NCBI GenBank assembly: GCA_018657645.1
Contig: JABHWT010000479.1
Location: forward strand, 1-62,042
Direction: 5' to 3'
Origin: Halieaceae bacterium
GTDB lineage: Bacteria; Pseudomonadota; Gammaproteobacteria; Pseudomonadales; Halieaceae
Length of the DNA stretch: 62,042 bases
Below, in pieces: positions 1 through 8,029 of this stretch. The notes below the pieces were generated by a model. That model worked only from the letters and a program-made list of their open reading frames with translations. It was not told the origin of the DNA and ran no database searches. The position numbers and the translations under genes are program-made. Position 1 is the stretch's first letter; each line of letters begins with the position of its first letter.

Positions 1-428
1 CTGGTGCAGTGAACAAAGGTAAGCGCTATCACCAGGACGGTGGCGAGCCACAGTGGCGATAAGCTCGGGAATACCGAGCCGAGGTAGCTACCAAAAGTGA
101 GGGATGCCAATGCCGTGGGCGCCGCAAAACCAACGGTAGCAGACACCCAACCGGATATAAACCCAGCCATCGGGTGATAGATCTGGGACAGAAAATTGTA
201 TTCACCACCGGAGCGAGGTAAGGCAGCGCCAAGTTCCGCATAACTTAAGGCGCCACACAGTGCAGACACTCCCCCGACGGCCCAAAGCATCAACAGTACA
301 AATCCTGAGCGAATGTCCAGAAGTTGGAAGCCAAGGCTGGTAAACACGCCGGTGCCAATCATATTGGCGATCACTATTGCGGCGGCGACACCTGGCTTGA
401 ATTTACCGGCGTGGCTAGGGGCAGACAG
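1..428 (-). CDS. APC-family amino-acid permease, N-terminal part (runs off the left edge)
   Basis: Reading leftward from about 428 gives an uninterrupted protein with the N-terminus of an amino acid-polyamine-organocation permease. It has the TM1 motif NMIGTGVFTSLG, then GGVSALCGALSYAELGAALP and RSGGEYNFLSQIY, followed by further hydrophobic segments up to the window edge. These are the classic substrate-binding TM1 and the following TM2-TM3 region of LeuT-fold transporters, so it should import or exchange an amino acid at the inner membrane. Only about 140 residues are present. No ATG, GTG or TTG lies at the expected place. A CTG at 426-428 sits about 8 bases after an AAGGGAG ribosome-binding site, so either that rare start is used or annotation would start at the internal ATG of the NMIG motif. 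The family is clear and the start is uncertain. Confidence 0.8.
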   Translation of the reverse strand, partial: MSAPSHAGKFKPGVAAAIVIANMIGTGVFTSLGFQLLDIRSGFVLLMLWAVGGVSALCGALSYAELGAALPRSGGEYNFLSQIYHPMAGFISGWVSATVGFAAPTALASLTFGSYLGSVFPSLSPLWLATVLVIALTFVHCT

Positions 429-735
429 GATTAAAACTCCCTTATCTCTACAGTGTGTTAGCGAGCTTGATACAAAGTGCCTACTCTGCCCCAGTGTGGG
501 CAACTTCGCAATCACAACGCGCTAATGCTGAGAAACAAGCTCCAGTGCCGGTAATGGAGAACGAGACTGAACCCTGCACCCGATGATCAAATAGCCGGAA
601 GATCATTTCTATGTGATAATCGATCCGCATTGCGATATTCCCTGCATGCGACCCACTCCATAATGGAAAGAGAGAATTGGTCCGCATCGGACTCAGAGCG
701 CAGCAACTACCCAAAACAACAATGGAGCATATCCC
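429..735. other. Intergenic region between the divergent permease and lipoprotein genes
   Basis: About 300 bases separate two divergent genes and must hold both promoters. I see no convincing sigma-70 pair, terminator or repeat. Short open frames on the minus strand here have no recognisable protein features and are not called. Confidence 0.5.
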
Positions 736-1416
736 ATGTATAAAGTGCTTTTAGGTGCCATAGCCAGCATATCGGTATTGACCGCTTGTAGCGGTACACC
801 GGAAGTTCAAACCGGTGATGATGCGGAAGTCATCATGGGCGGTCTCAACCGGGTAGACAATTCCCGAGCGGATTTTGCCTATATCGATCCGCAGGCAGAT
901 TTCAGCAAGTACAACAAGGTCCTGTTGCGACCACTGGGCGTGGACAATGTAGAGATAATACAACCCAGTTCCAGCGGCTCAATGAACAGGCATAACAGAA
1001 ATTGGGAACTCACCGATGCCGATAAGAAGAATTTGCAGGATGCCTTTCGAGATGCGATGGTCAAACAATTGGAAGACAAAGGGGCCTACCCGGTCGTAAC
1101 CGAGGCCGATGACGATGTGCTACTCATTACCGCGGTGTTGACAGCCATCGCGCCGTCTGCTGCCAGGGATGACAACCGCTCCCGACCCGCCGGTCGCAGT
1201 AGGGTCTATACCGAGGGTGCCGGTAGCCTTGTTGTCATGGTGGTCTACGGCGATTCGGAAACCGGTGAAATTCTCGGCCTGATCAAAGATGCCAAGTCGA
1301 GCACTTCGACCTGGGGTAGCAACAACAGCGTGTCCAACATGTCCGATGTCAAGCGCATGTTCAGCAGCTGGGCGATGCAAATTCGCAAGGGATTGGATAG
1401 GGTGCACGGGAAATAG
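736..1416 (+). CDS. DUF3313-type lipoprotein
   Basis: A 226-residue protein with a lipoprotein signal peptide: a short basic start, a hydrophobic stretch and the lipobox LTAC with Cys18 as lipidation site. The mature part (AYIDPQADFSKYNKVLLRPL, a central VLLITAVLTAIAPS segment and a late GLIKDAKSS segment) resembles the DUF3313 family of small gammaproteobacterial lipoproteins of unknown function. A GGAG ribosome-binding site lies about 8 bases before the ATG. It is a single gene, divergent from the permease, and nothing nearby suggests a partner. It is probably anchored in the outer membrane because no Asp follows the lipidated Cys (Ser19). Function unknown. Confidence 0.75.
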   Translation: MYKVLLGAIASISVLTACSGTPEVQTGDDAEVIMGGLNRVDNSRADFAYIDPQADFSKYNKVLLRPLGVDNVEIIQPSSSGSMNRHNRNWELTDADKKNLQDAFRDAMVKQLEDKGAYPVVTEADDDVLLITAVLTAIAPSAARDDNRSRPAGRSRVYTEGAGSLVVMVVYGDSETGEILGLIKDAKSSTSTWGSNNSVSNMSDVKRMFSSWAMQIRKGLDRVHGK

Positions 1417-1597
1417 CAGGTGACCCGCTGCTGCCAATGGCGATAATAAACTACCCACACCACTGACTCCCCTAAGGCCTGGCTTGTCAGGAAAGAGGCC
1501 GCATCACTGACGATTAGGGTGCCCGAGTAAGGTACACCCCAACCACTTCATCTCCGATGCGGCAGTTTAAGATCAGGCGGAACCTGCCCTGTGATCG

Positions 1598-2026
1598 CTA
1601 TCGAACGCGAATCCAGGGATCCAGCGGTGCGCAGCTGCCGGAGGTAATCGTGTACTTATAGGTTACATTGACAGGCACACCGCGCTTAATGGGCTGCGAT
1701 TGCGCCGTGCCACCTGACCCGCTTATTGCCTTGCCAACAAAGGGGTCGAAGTAGATGTCAAAGGCGGTGGTTACCGGCGCCCCATTCTCAACGGCGGTCC
1801 ACAGTATCTTGTCACCCGCTGACTCGCTGGCGTCAATAGTCGCCGGGGTCACGCTCGTTGGGCACCCATTGCTGAAGTTAATTTGTACATTCTTGGTGCC
1901 AGCGTGCGCAATAGCGGGTAGGCCAATCACTGCAGCCACCATTACAGCACCCAGCACGCGACCCAACGTAGACCCAACATTACGTTTCGTTGCCGTGGGA
2001 TCAATCAATCCTGCTTGAATATTCAC
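1598..2026 (-). CDS. Small exported protein of unknown function
   Basis: A 142-residue protein. A GTG start at 2024-2026 is preferred because AGGAG lies 7 bases before it; a longer reading to 2065 has no ribosome-binding site. Residues 20-42 form a signal peptide ending AIAHA, with cleavage expected before GTKN. The mature domain of about 100 residues is probably beta-rich (NVQINFSNGCPTSVTPATI, later VNVTYKYTI) and has two cysteines, one near each end, that could form a disulfide. The short C-terminus ends PLDPWIRVR. I do not recognise a family. The fold may be an immunoglobulin- or cupredoxin-like sandwich, but this is a guess. Confidence 0.55.
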   Translation of the reverse strand: MNIQAGLIDPTATKRNVGSTLGRVLGAVMVAAVIGLPAIAHAGTKNVQINFSNGCPTSVTPATIDASESAGDKILWTAVENGAPVTTAFDIYFDPFVGKAISGSGGTAQSQPIKRGVPVNVTYKYTITSGSCAPLDPWIRVR

Positions 2027-2061
2027 ATTTATTCTCCTTTTGCTTTTTTTAATGGGAGAGC

Positions 2062-2310
2062 TCACTTCTCCCGCTTACTCAGCTCCTCATAGTCGGGGAG
2101 CTTTCTGAGTTCGTTATAGCCCGGATCAAGCACTACTATATGCCATGGGTAGCCTAATTCAACAGCCTTTTTCAGGGCATCCATTGCCGTTTTATGTTCT
2201 CCGAGCGCCGCATAGGCCGTTGCCATAGCGCTAAACACAAACATACTTCGCGGCGCCAGCCTGTTCGCTTCCTGGAGTGCCTTTATAGCGGCCACATCGA
2301 TAACGCCCAA
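2062..2310 (-). pseudogene. TPR-protein 3' fragment
   Basis: The 82 residues match the C-terminal end of a tetratricopeptide-repeat protein: one complete TPR (APRSMFVFSAMATAYAALGE, then HKTAMDALKKAVELG) followed by LDPGYNELRKLPDYEEL, the usual tail of TPR domains attached to adenylate cyclases or transcriptional activators. No upstream TPR, enzymatic or DNA-binding domain is present. The recognisable homology starts near 2290, exactly where an oppositely oriented relic of a different gene begins. This is most easily read as a truncated gene left after a rearrangement, although a small expressed protein cannot be excluded. Confidence 0.5.
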
Positions 2311-2517
2311 TACGGTGCGGAGGCCACTATGACCGCTATTATGGGGCGCATGGCAACCTACTCAGGGGAACGCCTGAAGTGGGAGGAGGCGCTGGCATCG
2401 ACCCAACGTCTGGTACCAGAGTCAAAAAATCTGAGCTGGGATGACAATCCACCGGTGATGCCTCTGGCCGATGGCAGCTACACCATCCCAACCCCAGGAA
2501 AAACCAAAGTGCTATAA
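2290..2517 (+). pseudogene. Gfo/Idh/MocA oxidoreductase C-terminal relic
   Basis: The plus frame ending at 2517 encodes about 70 residues closely resembling the C-terminus of Gfo/Idh/MocA-family sugar or inositol dehydrogenases: IDNAQYGAEATMTAIMGRMA, then YSGERLKWEEALAS, then DDNPPVMPLADGSYTIPTPG and a final KTKVL. The NAD-binding Rossmann half and most of the second domain are missing. Upstream in this frame the sequence is antisense to the TPR fragment and has no homology. It is therefore a 3' remnant whose 5' part was lost at a breakpoint near 2290. Confidence 0.6.
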
Positions 2518-2542
2518 AGAACAGCCGCGGGTGGAAAGCAAG

Positions 2543-2586
2543 GGGGCCTTTCGGGGCCTTTCGGGGCCTTTCGGGGCCTTTCGGGG
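2543..2586. repeat. 10-bp tandem repeat (GGGGCCTTTC), four copies
   Basis: Four consecutive units of GGGGCCTTTC run from about 2543 into the GGGG at 2583-2586. The unit copies are identical. The array abuts an inverted repeat that begins GGGGACAGTTTAC. Confidence 0.85.
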
Positions 2587-2644
2587 GACAGTTTACCTAA
2601 TTACCAGCCCGGGTAACTACTCATCGATTTAAGTTAACTGTCCC
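2583..2644. repeat. REP/RAYT-type inverted repeat element
   Basis: GGGGACAGTTTAC at the left is answered by GTTAACTGTCCCC at the right, about 60 bases apart, with a GC-rich CCAGCCCGGG in between. GGGGACAGTTTAC-type ends are common next to REP-associated transposase relics in gammaproteobacteria, so this is probably a non-autonomous element of that kind. No coding sequence lies inside. Confidence 0.5.
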
Positions 2645-2669
2645 CAGAAAACCCAGAAAACACCTCCTC

Positions 2670-3893
2670 TTAGGCGTCTGCGTACTTATTAATAATCTGT
2701 TTACCCAGCGCCATCTGGTGAACCTGATCGGGACCATCGGCCTGTCGGCACCAGCGGGCATAATTAAAGGCCTCAGCCATAAAATAATCTTCAGTCAGGC
2801 CGCCGGCACCGTGCAGTTGCATGCAGCGGTCAATGACGTTTTGCACCAGCAGTGGCACGGTTATTTTAGTGGCGGCAATCATGTCAATCGATGCCGGTAC
2901 GCCCATCTCGTCCATTTTTTTACTGGTCTTCAGTACCAACAAGCGCGCCATCTCAATTTCGGAAAAGCTCTTGGAAATTTCTTCGCGAACAGACTGGTGC
3001 TTGCTCAGGGGGCGACCGAAAGTGGTGCGCGATGTTGCACGTTTGCAGGCCAGCTCCAGTGAGCGCTGCGCCGCACCAATCAGACGCATGCAGTGATGCA
3101 TGCGGCCAGGCCCCAAGCGTCCCTGAGCAATTTCAAAACCACGACCTTCGCCCAGTAGTACGTTTTCCAGGGGTACCCGCACATTATTAAACACGATTTC
3201 AGCGTGACCCAGAGGTGCGTCATCATAACCCAGTGTGGTCAGAGGGCGAATCAGCTCTAGCCCAGGCGTATCTTTGGGTACCAGTACCTGGGTTTGCTGC
3301 TTGTGACGGTTTGGGTTTTCCGGATCGGACTTGCCCATGACAATAAGAATTTTGGTGCGCTCATAGAGGGCGCCGGTAATAAACCACTTGCGGCCTTTGA
3401 GCACCCATTCGTCACCTTCACGGCGAATACTCAGTTTAATATTGGTGGCGTCGCTGGATGCCACATGCGGTTCTGTCATCGCATAGGATGAGCGAATTTC
3501 GCCGCTCAGCAAGGGCGTTAGCCACTCTTCCTGCTGTGCTTGAGTAGCGTAATTCATAAATACTTCCATATTGCCGGTATCAGGCGCGTTACAATTAAAT
3601 ACTTCAGGTGACCAGATTACTCTCCCCATCAGCTCTGCCAGAGGGGCATAGTCGAAATTACTCAACCCACCGTGATCGCAGTACTGAGCATGGCTTTCCG
3701 GCACAAATAAATTCCACAGCCCGACGGCTTTAGCTTTTTCTTTCAGTTCATCCATCAACGGCAGCGGCGCAAAACGATTGTCTGCCTCATCTAACTGGCG
3801 TGCGTAGGCCTTTTCGTTGGGGTAGATATGCTCGTCCATAAATGCGTCGAGTCTAGCTAGAAGCTGTCGGGATTTTTCACTGTGGTTAAACAT
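2670..3893 (-). CDS. Acyl-CoA dehydrogenase (ACAD10/11-like)
   Basis: A 407-residue, full-length acyl-CoA dehydrogenase with the three expected parts: helical N-domain (1-125), beta domain with YAMTEPHVASSDATNI and KGRKWFITGA (about 145-175), and helical C-domain with GRPLSKHQSVREEISKSFSE and the C-terminal QLHGAGGLTED and RWCRQADGPDQVHQMALGK. The ADGPD motif in place of the usual YEGT is typical of the ACAD10/11-type branch, so it should oxidise an acyl-CoA to the 2-enoyl-CoA using FAD and pass electrons to ETF. It stands alone between repeat elements, with a small palindrome just upstream. Substrate unknown. Confidence 0.85.
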   Translation of the reverse strand: MFNHSEKSRQLLARLDAFMDEHIYPNEKAYARQLDEADNRFAPLPLMDELKEKAKAVGLWNLFVPESHAQYCDHGGLSNFDYAPLAELMGRVIWSPEVFNCNAPDTGNMEVFMNYATQAQQEEWLTPLLSGEIRSSYAMTEPHVASSDATNIKLSIRREGDEWVLKGRKWFITGALYERTKILIVMGKSDPENPNRHKQQTQVLVPKDTPGLELIRPLTTLGYDDAPLGHAEIVFNNVRVPLENVLLGEGRGFEIAQGRLGPGRMHHCMRLIGAAQRSLELACKRATSRTTFGRPLSKHQSVREEISKSFSEIEMARLLVLKTSKKMDEMGVPASIDMIAATKITVPLLVQNVIDRCMQLHGAGGLTEDYFMAEAFNYARWCRQADGPDQVHQMALGKQIINKYADA

Positions 3894-3913
3894 AGGTTGT
3901 CTCCGTTAGATAT

Positions 3914-3930
3914 TACGCCTACATGGCGTA
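3914..3930. promoter_or_regulatory. 17-bp palindrome upstream of the acyl-CoA dehydrogenase
   Basis: TACGCC-TACAT-GGCGTA is a perfect 6-bp inverted repeat ending 21 bases before the start codon at 3893. Position and symmetry suit an operator, but no cognate regulator is adjacent. Confidence 0.3.
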
Positions 3931-4030
3931 GCCCTATGCCAACCCTGGCTTAGGGCGAGTAATAGCTTTTGTAATGGAATCGTAAGGGCAGGATATCATG
4001 GAGGGCAAGGGTCAGACTCATTGAACCCAA

Positions 4031-4066
4031 ACTCTATTTGGGGTCAGAACTCTATTTGGGGTCAGA
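4031..4066. repeat. RAYT flank: 18-bp direct repeat, two copies
   Basis: ACTCTATTTGGGGTCAGA occurs twice head to tail (4031-4048 and 4049-4066), with a degenerate GGGTCAGACTCA just before it at 4009-4020. Its reverse complement (TCTGACCCCAAATA) recurs on the other side of the transposase gene, so the two clusters form inverted flanks. Confidence 0.85.
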
Positions 4067-4082
4067 GTAAAAACTCCAATCA

Positions 4083-4769
4083 TTAGGTAGTTTTCTTCGG
4101 ACCACGCTTCAGTAAACTTTGCCGTCTGCCACCCAACTCTTCTATTTGTCTCCGGAACCTCTCAGAGCCCAGCGCTAGTCCCTGATTAACTGATTGACGG
4201 ATATCCGCCAATGGCTTCCCATCAACGCGAGAATCGAACAATGCACGATATCGCCTCTGACGCTCAACATTGCTAGCGCCTAGTGCCAGGTATTGCCCAT
4301 GAGGCGACCACAGCTTCGATGACTGCCCGAAACCATTCGCCCTATAGCTCGACCAGACATAGTCGGTTGGATCCCGTACCATTCCCGCTCTTACCGGATT
4401 GAGCTCTATATAGCGAAGGCAGGTCAAAAAATAGCGACTCTGTTGGACAATACACGATTTAAACCGCCCCTCGAACAATGTGCCTGTTCGATGGTAAGTC
4501 TTATTGAAATAGCGCACATATCGGCGACCCAGGGCCTGTATTGTATTCGACACCGCATCCTCGTTTTCAGGTGTCACCAGGAGGTGCACGTGGTTTGTCA
4601 TAAACACCCAGCCATGAATTGAAAGGCCATACTTCAATGCCGCGTCGTGGAGATAGTGTGCGTATGCTGCCATGTCGCTGTCGCAGGCAAAGCAGGCAGA
4701 GCTATTATTGCCTCGCTGGATTACATGCTGGGGGATGCCCGCTGGGCAGTATCTGCGTAGTCTGGCCAC
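4083..4769 (-). CDS. REP-associated tyrosine transposase (RAYT, IS200-like Y1 family)
   Basis: A 228-residue protein of the Y1/IS200-like transposase superfamily. It starts RRYCPAGIPQHVIQRGNN, the usual RAYT N-terminus, carries the metal-binding HUH motif as NHVHLL (His60 and His62), and has a tyrosine-rich helix (GRRYVRYFNKTYHRTGTLFE) and the family signature YIELNPVRAGMV. RAYTs cut and join single-stranded DNA at REP-type palindromes. The gene is intact and bracketed on both sides by short repeats with the core CTCTGACCCCAAATA in opposite orientation, the layout of a RAYT with its own recognition sequences. It is likely functional, though domesticated rather than a free IS. Confidence 0.9.
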   Translation of the reverse strand: MARLRRYCPAGIPQHVIQRGNNSSACFACDSDMAAYAHYLHDAALKYGLSIHGWVFMTNHVHLLVTPENEDAVSNTIQALGRRYVRYFNKTYHRTGTLFEGRFKSCIVQQSRYFLTCLRYIELNPVRAGMVRDPTDYVWSSYRANGFGQSSKLWSPHGQYLALGASNVERQRRYRALFDSRVDGKPLADIRQSVNQGLALGSERFRRQIEELGGRRQSLLKRGPKKTT

Positions 4770-4855
4770 AATGTTCTTCCTTGAACAATGATGGGAATGT
4801 CAGCTGATAGTATAGCGAGGTGATAAGCCACCTGGAGGCCAGGGGATGGATATGA

Positions 4856-4942
4856 TGAGTTTTTACTCTGACCCCAAATATCCCCTGAGTTTTTACTCTG
4901 ACCCCAAATACCTGCCAAATACCTGCTCTGACCCCAAATACC
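4856..4942. repeat. RAYT flank: three copies of the CTCTGACCCCAAATA repeat
   Basis: TGAGTTTTTACTCTGACCCC followed by AAATA occurs at 4856-4880 and 4886-4910, and a shorter GCTCTGACCCCAAATACC copy follows at about 4925-4942. They are inverted relative to the copies at 4031-4066. Confidence 0.85.
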
Positions 4943-4961
4943 CCGAGCCTGGCCCCTTACC

Positions 4962-6392
4962 CTACCCCGCTCCCTTATTCAGCGTAATGGTCTGCCAGTT
5001 GGTGTATTCCATCAGACCATGTAGTGAGTTCTCGCAGCCCAGACCCGATTGTTTATGACCACCAAAGGCCTGGAAGGGTGAGTACTGGTGCACCTCGTTC
5101 AGCCACACGGTACCCGCCTCAAGCTGGCCGCCAATACGCTCACAAGCTTCCAGGTCTTTGCCCCATACTGAAGCACCCAGCCCGTAGATGGTGTCATTTG
5201 CCCGGGCGATAACATCGTCCTCATCAGACCATTTCAGCAGGGGCAGGATTGGGCCGAAGGGCTCTTCCCGCACAATCCGGGAATCTTCAGGCGGGTTGTC
5301 GACCAGAGACACCGGCACAAACCAACCCGCCGCGCTCTCATCAATCTCGCCGCCATTGGCAAACTGGTAGCCATTGGCATGGCAGTCCGCGAAGTAATCC
5401 ACGACCTTGCCGTACTGCATGGAATTTTGTATCGGCCCCAGGTCCGTGTCCGCCTCGGCACCGTCGCCAACCTTGATGTTGGCGTCGACAAATTCCACCA
5501 GGGCATCGCGAACCTCGTCGTAGACATCTTCGTGTATATACAGGCGCTTGGTGGCGTTACAGAATTGGGCGTTATTCTGGAAAGCAGCCCAGAACAGTTC
5601 GGGTGCCATAGCCCTGGCATCGACATCCGGAAGCACGATGGCGGGGTCATTACCCCCCAGTTCCAAGGTCACCCGCTTGATGGTGTCTGCGGCTGAGCGC
5701 ATCACGTGCCGGCCGGTCTCGGTGGAACCGGTGAAAGCCACCTTGTTAATATCGGGGTGACTGGTTATCCACCTGCCCAGATCATCACCTCCGCTGACCG
5801 CGCTCAACACACCAGCGGGAAATGCCTGTTGCGCCAGCTCGACCATTTTGAGGTCACACAGAGGGGTATAGGGAGACGGCTTCAGCACCAGCGTACAACC
5901 GGCCATCATCGCCGGTGCGATCTTCCACACGGCAAGCAGTATGGGGAAATTCCAGGGAACAATTGCCCCCACCACGCCCACCGGTGTAAACCGGGTGACT
6001 ACGCGCCGCTCGTCTGTCTCTTCAACCAGTTCATCCGGCAGCCTCTGCGTGGCAATAGCGCGCATCCAGGCCACAGAGCCGAGTACCTCCCACTCCGCCC
6101 CGGCGTGGGGTTTGCCCTGCTCACGGGTGAGCAGCGCCATAAAGCCCTCCGCGTTCTCCTCGAGCAGGTCGGCAAAACGCTCCAGCGCTGCCTGGCGCTC
6201 ATCGACCGGGGTATTTCTCCAGAATCCCAGCGCCTGGCGGGCGGCGCTCACGGTTTCATCCAGCTGCGCCTGAGAGGCCTCGGGCACCTGGGCGAATACT
6301 GATCGGGTCGCGGGGTTATACACCGGCTGGGTATTTTCAGTAATGACCGTTTGTCCGTTGATGGTCATCGCAAAGTCTGTGTCTATGTTCAT
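4962..6392 (-). CDS. NAD(P)-dependent aldehyde dehydrogenase
   Basis: A 476-residue aldehyde dehydrogenase. The start at 6392 is chosen over 6410 because GAGGAAG lies 8 bases before it; the longer form would overlap the upstream gene more. Conserved residues are all present: PWNFP with the catalytic Asn (about 148), LKPSPYTP, FTGSTETG (cofactor loop), TLELGGNDP with the general-base Glu (about 244), NNAQFCNATKR with nucleophile Cys278, and EEPFGPILPL. It oxidises an aldehyde to the acid. It is the last gene of the leftward operon that starts at the TetR gene and directly follows an acyl-CoA synthetase, so an aldehyde to acid to acyl-CoA sequence is likely. Substrate not known. Confidence 0.9.
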   Translation of the reverse strand: MNIDTDFAMTINGQTVITENTQPVYNPATRSVFAQVPEASQAQLDETVSAARQALGFWRNTPVDERQAALERFADLLEENAEGFMALLTREQGKPHAGAEWEVLGSVAWMRAIATQRLPDELVEETDERRVVTRFTPVGVVGAIVPWNFPILLAVWKIAPAMMAGCTLVLKPSPYTPLCDLKMVELAQQAFPAGVLSAVSGGDDLGRWITSHPDINKVAFTGSTETGRHVMRSAADTIKRVTLELGGNDPAIVLPDVDARAMAPELFWAAFQNNAQFCNATKRLYIHEDVYDEVRDALVEFVDANIKVGDGAEADTDLGPIQNSMQYGKVVDYFADCHANGYQFANGGEIDESAAGWFVPVSLVDNPPEDSRIVREEPFGPILPLLKWSDEDDVIARANDTIYGLGASVWGKDLEACERIGGQLEAGTVWLNEVHQYSPFQAFGGHKQSGLGCENSLHGLMEYTNWQTITLNKGAG

Positions 6393-6402
6393 GCCAGCTT
6401 CC

Positions 6403-7923
6403 TCAATCAAGTGTTTTCAGTTCGCGGCGCATCACCTTGCCGGTACTGGTTTTAGGTAAATCATCAACAAACTGCACAGCCCGGGGCACCTTGTAGGCGG
6501 CCAGGTGTTCGCGGCAGTAGGCAATGATGTCGTCGGCATCTGGCGTCGCGTTCGTTTTCGGCACGATGTAGGCTTTGGCGAGTTCGCCCTTTGTTTCGTC
6601 GGGGATGCTGCCCACCGCCACCAGGGCCACGTCGGGATGACCGGCGACAACCCGCTCAATTTCCGCGGGATAGACATTGAAGCCAGCGGTCAGAATCATG
6701 TCTTTCTTGCGATCGACGATAAACACGCAACCGTCCTCGTCCATCGATGCGACATCGCCAGTATGCAGCCAGCCATCGGGTTCAATAGTTTCCCCGGTAG
6801 CTTGCTCGTTACCGTAATAGCCCTGCATCACGATGCCGCCCTTGATCATCAACTCACCCACCTCACCTACAGGCAAGGTATTGTCTGCCTCCTCGGTATC
6901 CGCAATCCTCGCCTCGATATAGGGCAGTGCAACACCGATGGAACCGTGCTTGATCGGGCCATTAGCGGCGAAGGTCGTCCCAAGACCACCGATTTCGGTC
7001 ATGCCCCACAGTTCAATCAGTGGGCAGCCGAAGCGCTGTTCGACCTCTTCCATTTTGGGGACAGGCATGGTCTGACCACCCACGGTACAGCAGCGTAATG
7101 ACGACAGGTCGTAGGTATCAAGCTCCGGGTGATTGAGCATAAACATGTACATGGTTGGCACCCCTTCGAACAGGGTGGCCCGGTGGTCCTGGATACTCTG
7201 CAGGATCGCCTTCTCTTCAAAGGCGGGGTGAAGCACCAAGGTCATGCCGTTCTGTATGGCACCACTCATCACCACGTTACCGTACACGTGCGGACAGGGT
7301 AATGCGGTGACGACGGTGTCCTTGTCGCTACGCTGATGCATCAAGGCCGTCATGGCCACGTTCAACAGGATATTGTGGTGTGACAGGCAGGCACCTTTGG
7401 GATGCCCCGTGGTGCCGGAGGTGTAGCCGATAGTAGACAATGAATCGGAATCAATATCGCCGATCTGAAACTCATCATCGCTCCCGGAGAGAATCTCGTT
7501 GAAAGACAACAGCCCTTCGGGCAGCGTCTCATCGCTAAAGGCGATCAACTCCCTGACCTTCGATTTTTCCTTAACGCCCCGGATAGAAAGCGCCTTGTCA
7601 TGCGATGCGATGACGACCGTGGAGCCACAATCGTTCGCCACGAACTCAACCTCTCCCGGTGTCAGCATCACATTGATGGGATTGATCACCGCACCTGTCT
7701 TGAGGGCACCGTAATAGCTGACAATCCACTCCCAGCAGTTACCCGAGTACAGCGTCACTCGATCGCCAGGCTTGACGCCCAGCTTAACGAGTGCATTGGC
7801 ACAGCGATTAGACAAGGTATCGAGTTCATTAAAGGACAACGCTCGGTCCGGAAGGATAAGTGCCGTCTTATCTCCATAGCGTCGCGCTGCCGCGGCTGGA
7901 ATATCCCCAATTGAATTGATCAA
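6403..7923 (-). CDS. AMP-forming acyl-CoA synthetase
   Basis: A 506-residue member of the ANL superfamily. It has the AMP-binding loop GYTSGTTGHPKG (166-177), the GMTEIGG motif, GWLHTGDVASMDEDG with the hinge DRKKDMILTAGFNVYPAEIE, and the C-terminal PKTSTGKVMRREL with the catalytic lysine. It should activate a carboxylic acid to its CoA thioester with ATP. It ends 11 bases from the aldehyde dehydrogenase start at 6392, and is separated by about 100 bases from the FAD oxidoreductase upstream. Length and motifs are normal, so the enzyme is expected to be active. Confidence 0.9.
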   Translation of the reverse strand: MINSIGDIPAAAARRYGDKTALILPDRALSFNELDTLSNRCANALVKLGVKPGDRVTLYSGNCWEWIVSYYGALKTGAVINPINVMLTPGEVEFVANDCGSTVVIASHDKALSIRGVKEKSKVRELIAFSDETLPEGLLSFNEILSGSDDEFQIGDIDSDSLSTIGYTSGTTGHPKGACLSHHNILLNVAMTALMHQRSDKDTVVTALPCPHVYGNVVMSGAIQNGMTLVLHPAFEEKAILQSIQDHRATLFEGVPTMYMFMLNHPELDTYDLSSLRCCTVGGQTMPVPKMEEVEQRFGCPLIELWGMTEIGGLGTTFAANGPIKHGSIGVALPYIEARIADTEEADNTLPVGEVGELMIKGGIVMQGYYGNEQATGETIEPDGWLHTGDVASMDEDGCVFIVDRKKDMILTAGFNVYPAEIERVVAGHPDVALVAVGSIPDETKGELAKAYIVPKTNATPDADDIIAYCREHLAAYKVPRAVQFVDDLPKTSTGKVMRRELKTLD

Positions 7924-8029
7924 AACGAACGACCCCTCTTACTATCGATTTTATTTACTACCCTCTGTCGACGGCGCTCAGCACAGCAATCAGGCAAACA
8001 ACCGCTGAGTGCGCTACGCTGCAGTATTG

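Noticed and set aside
7971-8014. A stem-loop terminator after the FAD oxidoreductase
   Set aside because: The GCGCTCAGC / GCTGAG pairing is imperfect, the loop is long and no T run follows.
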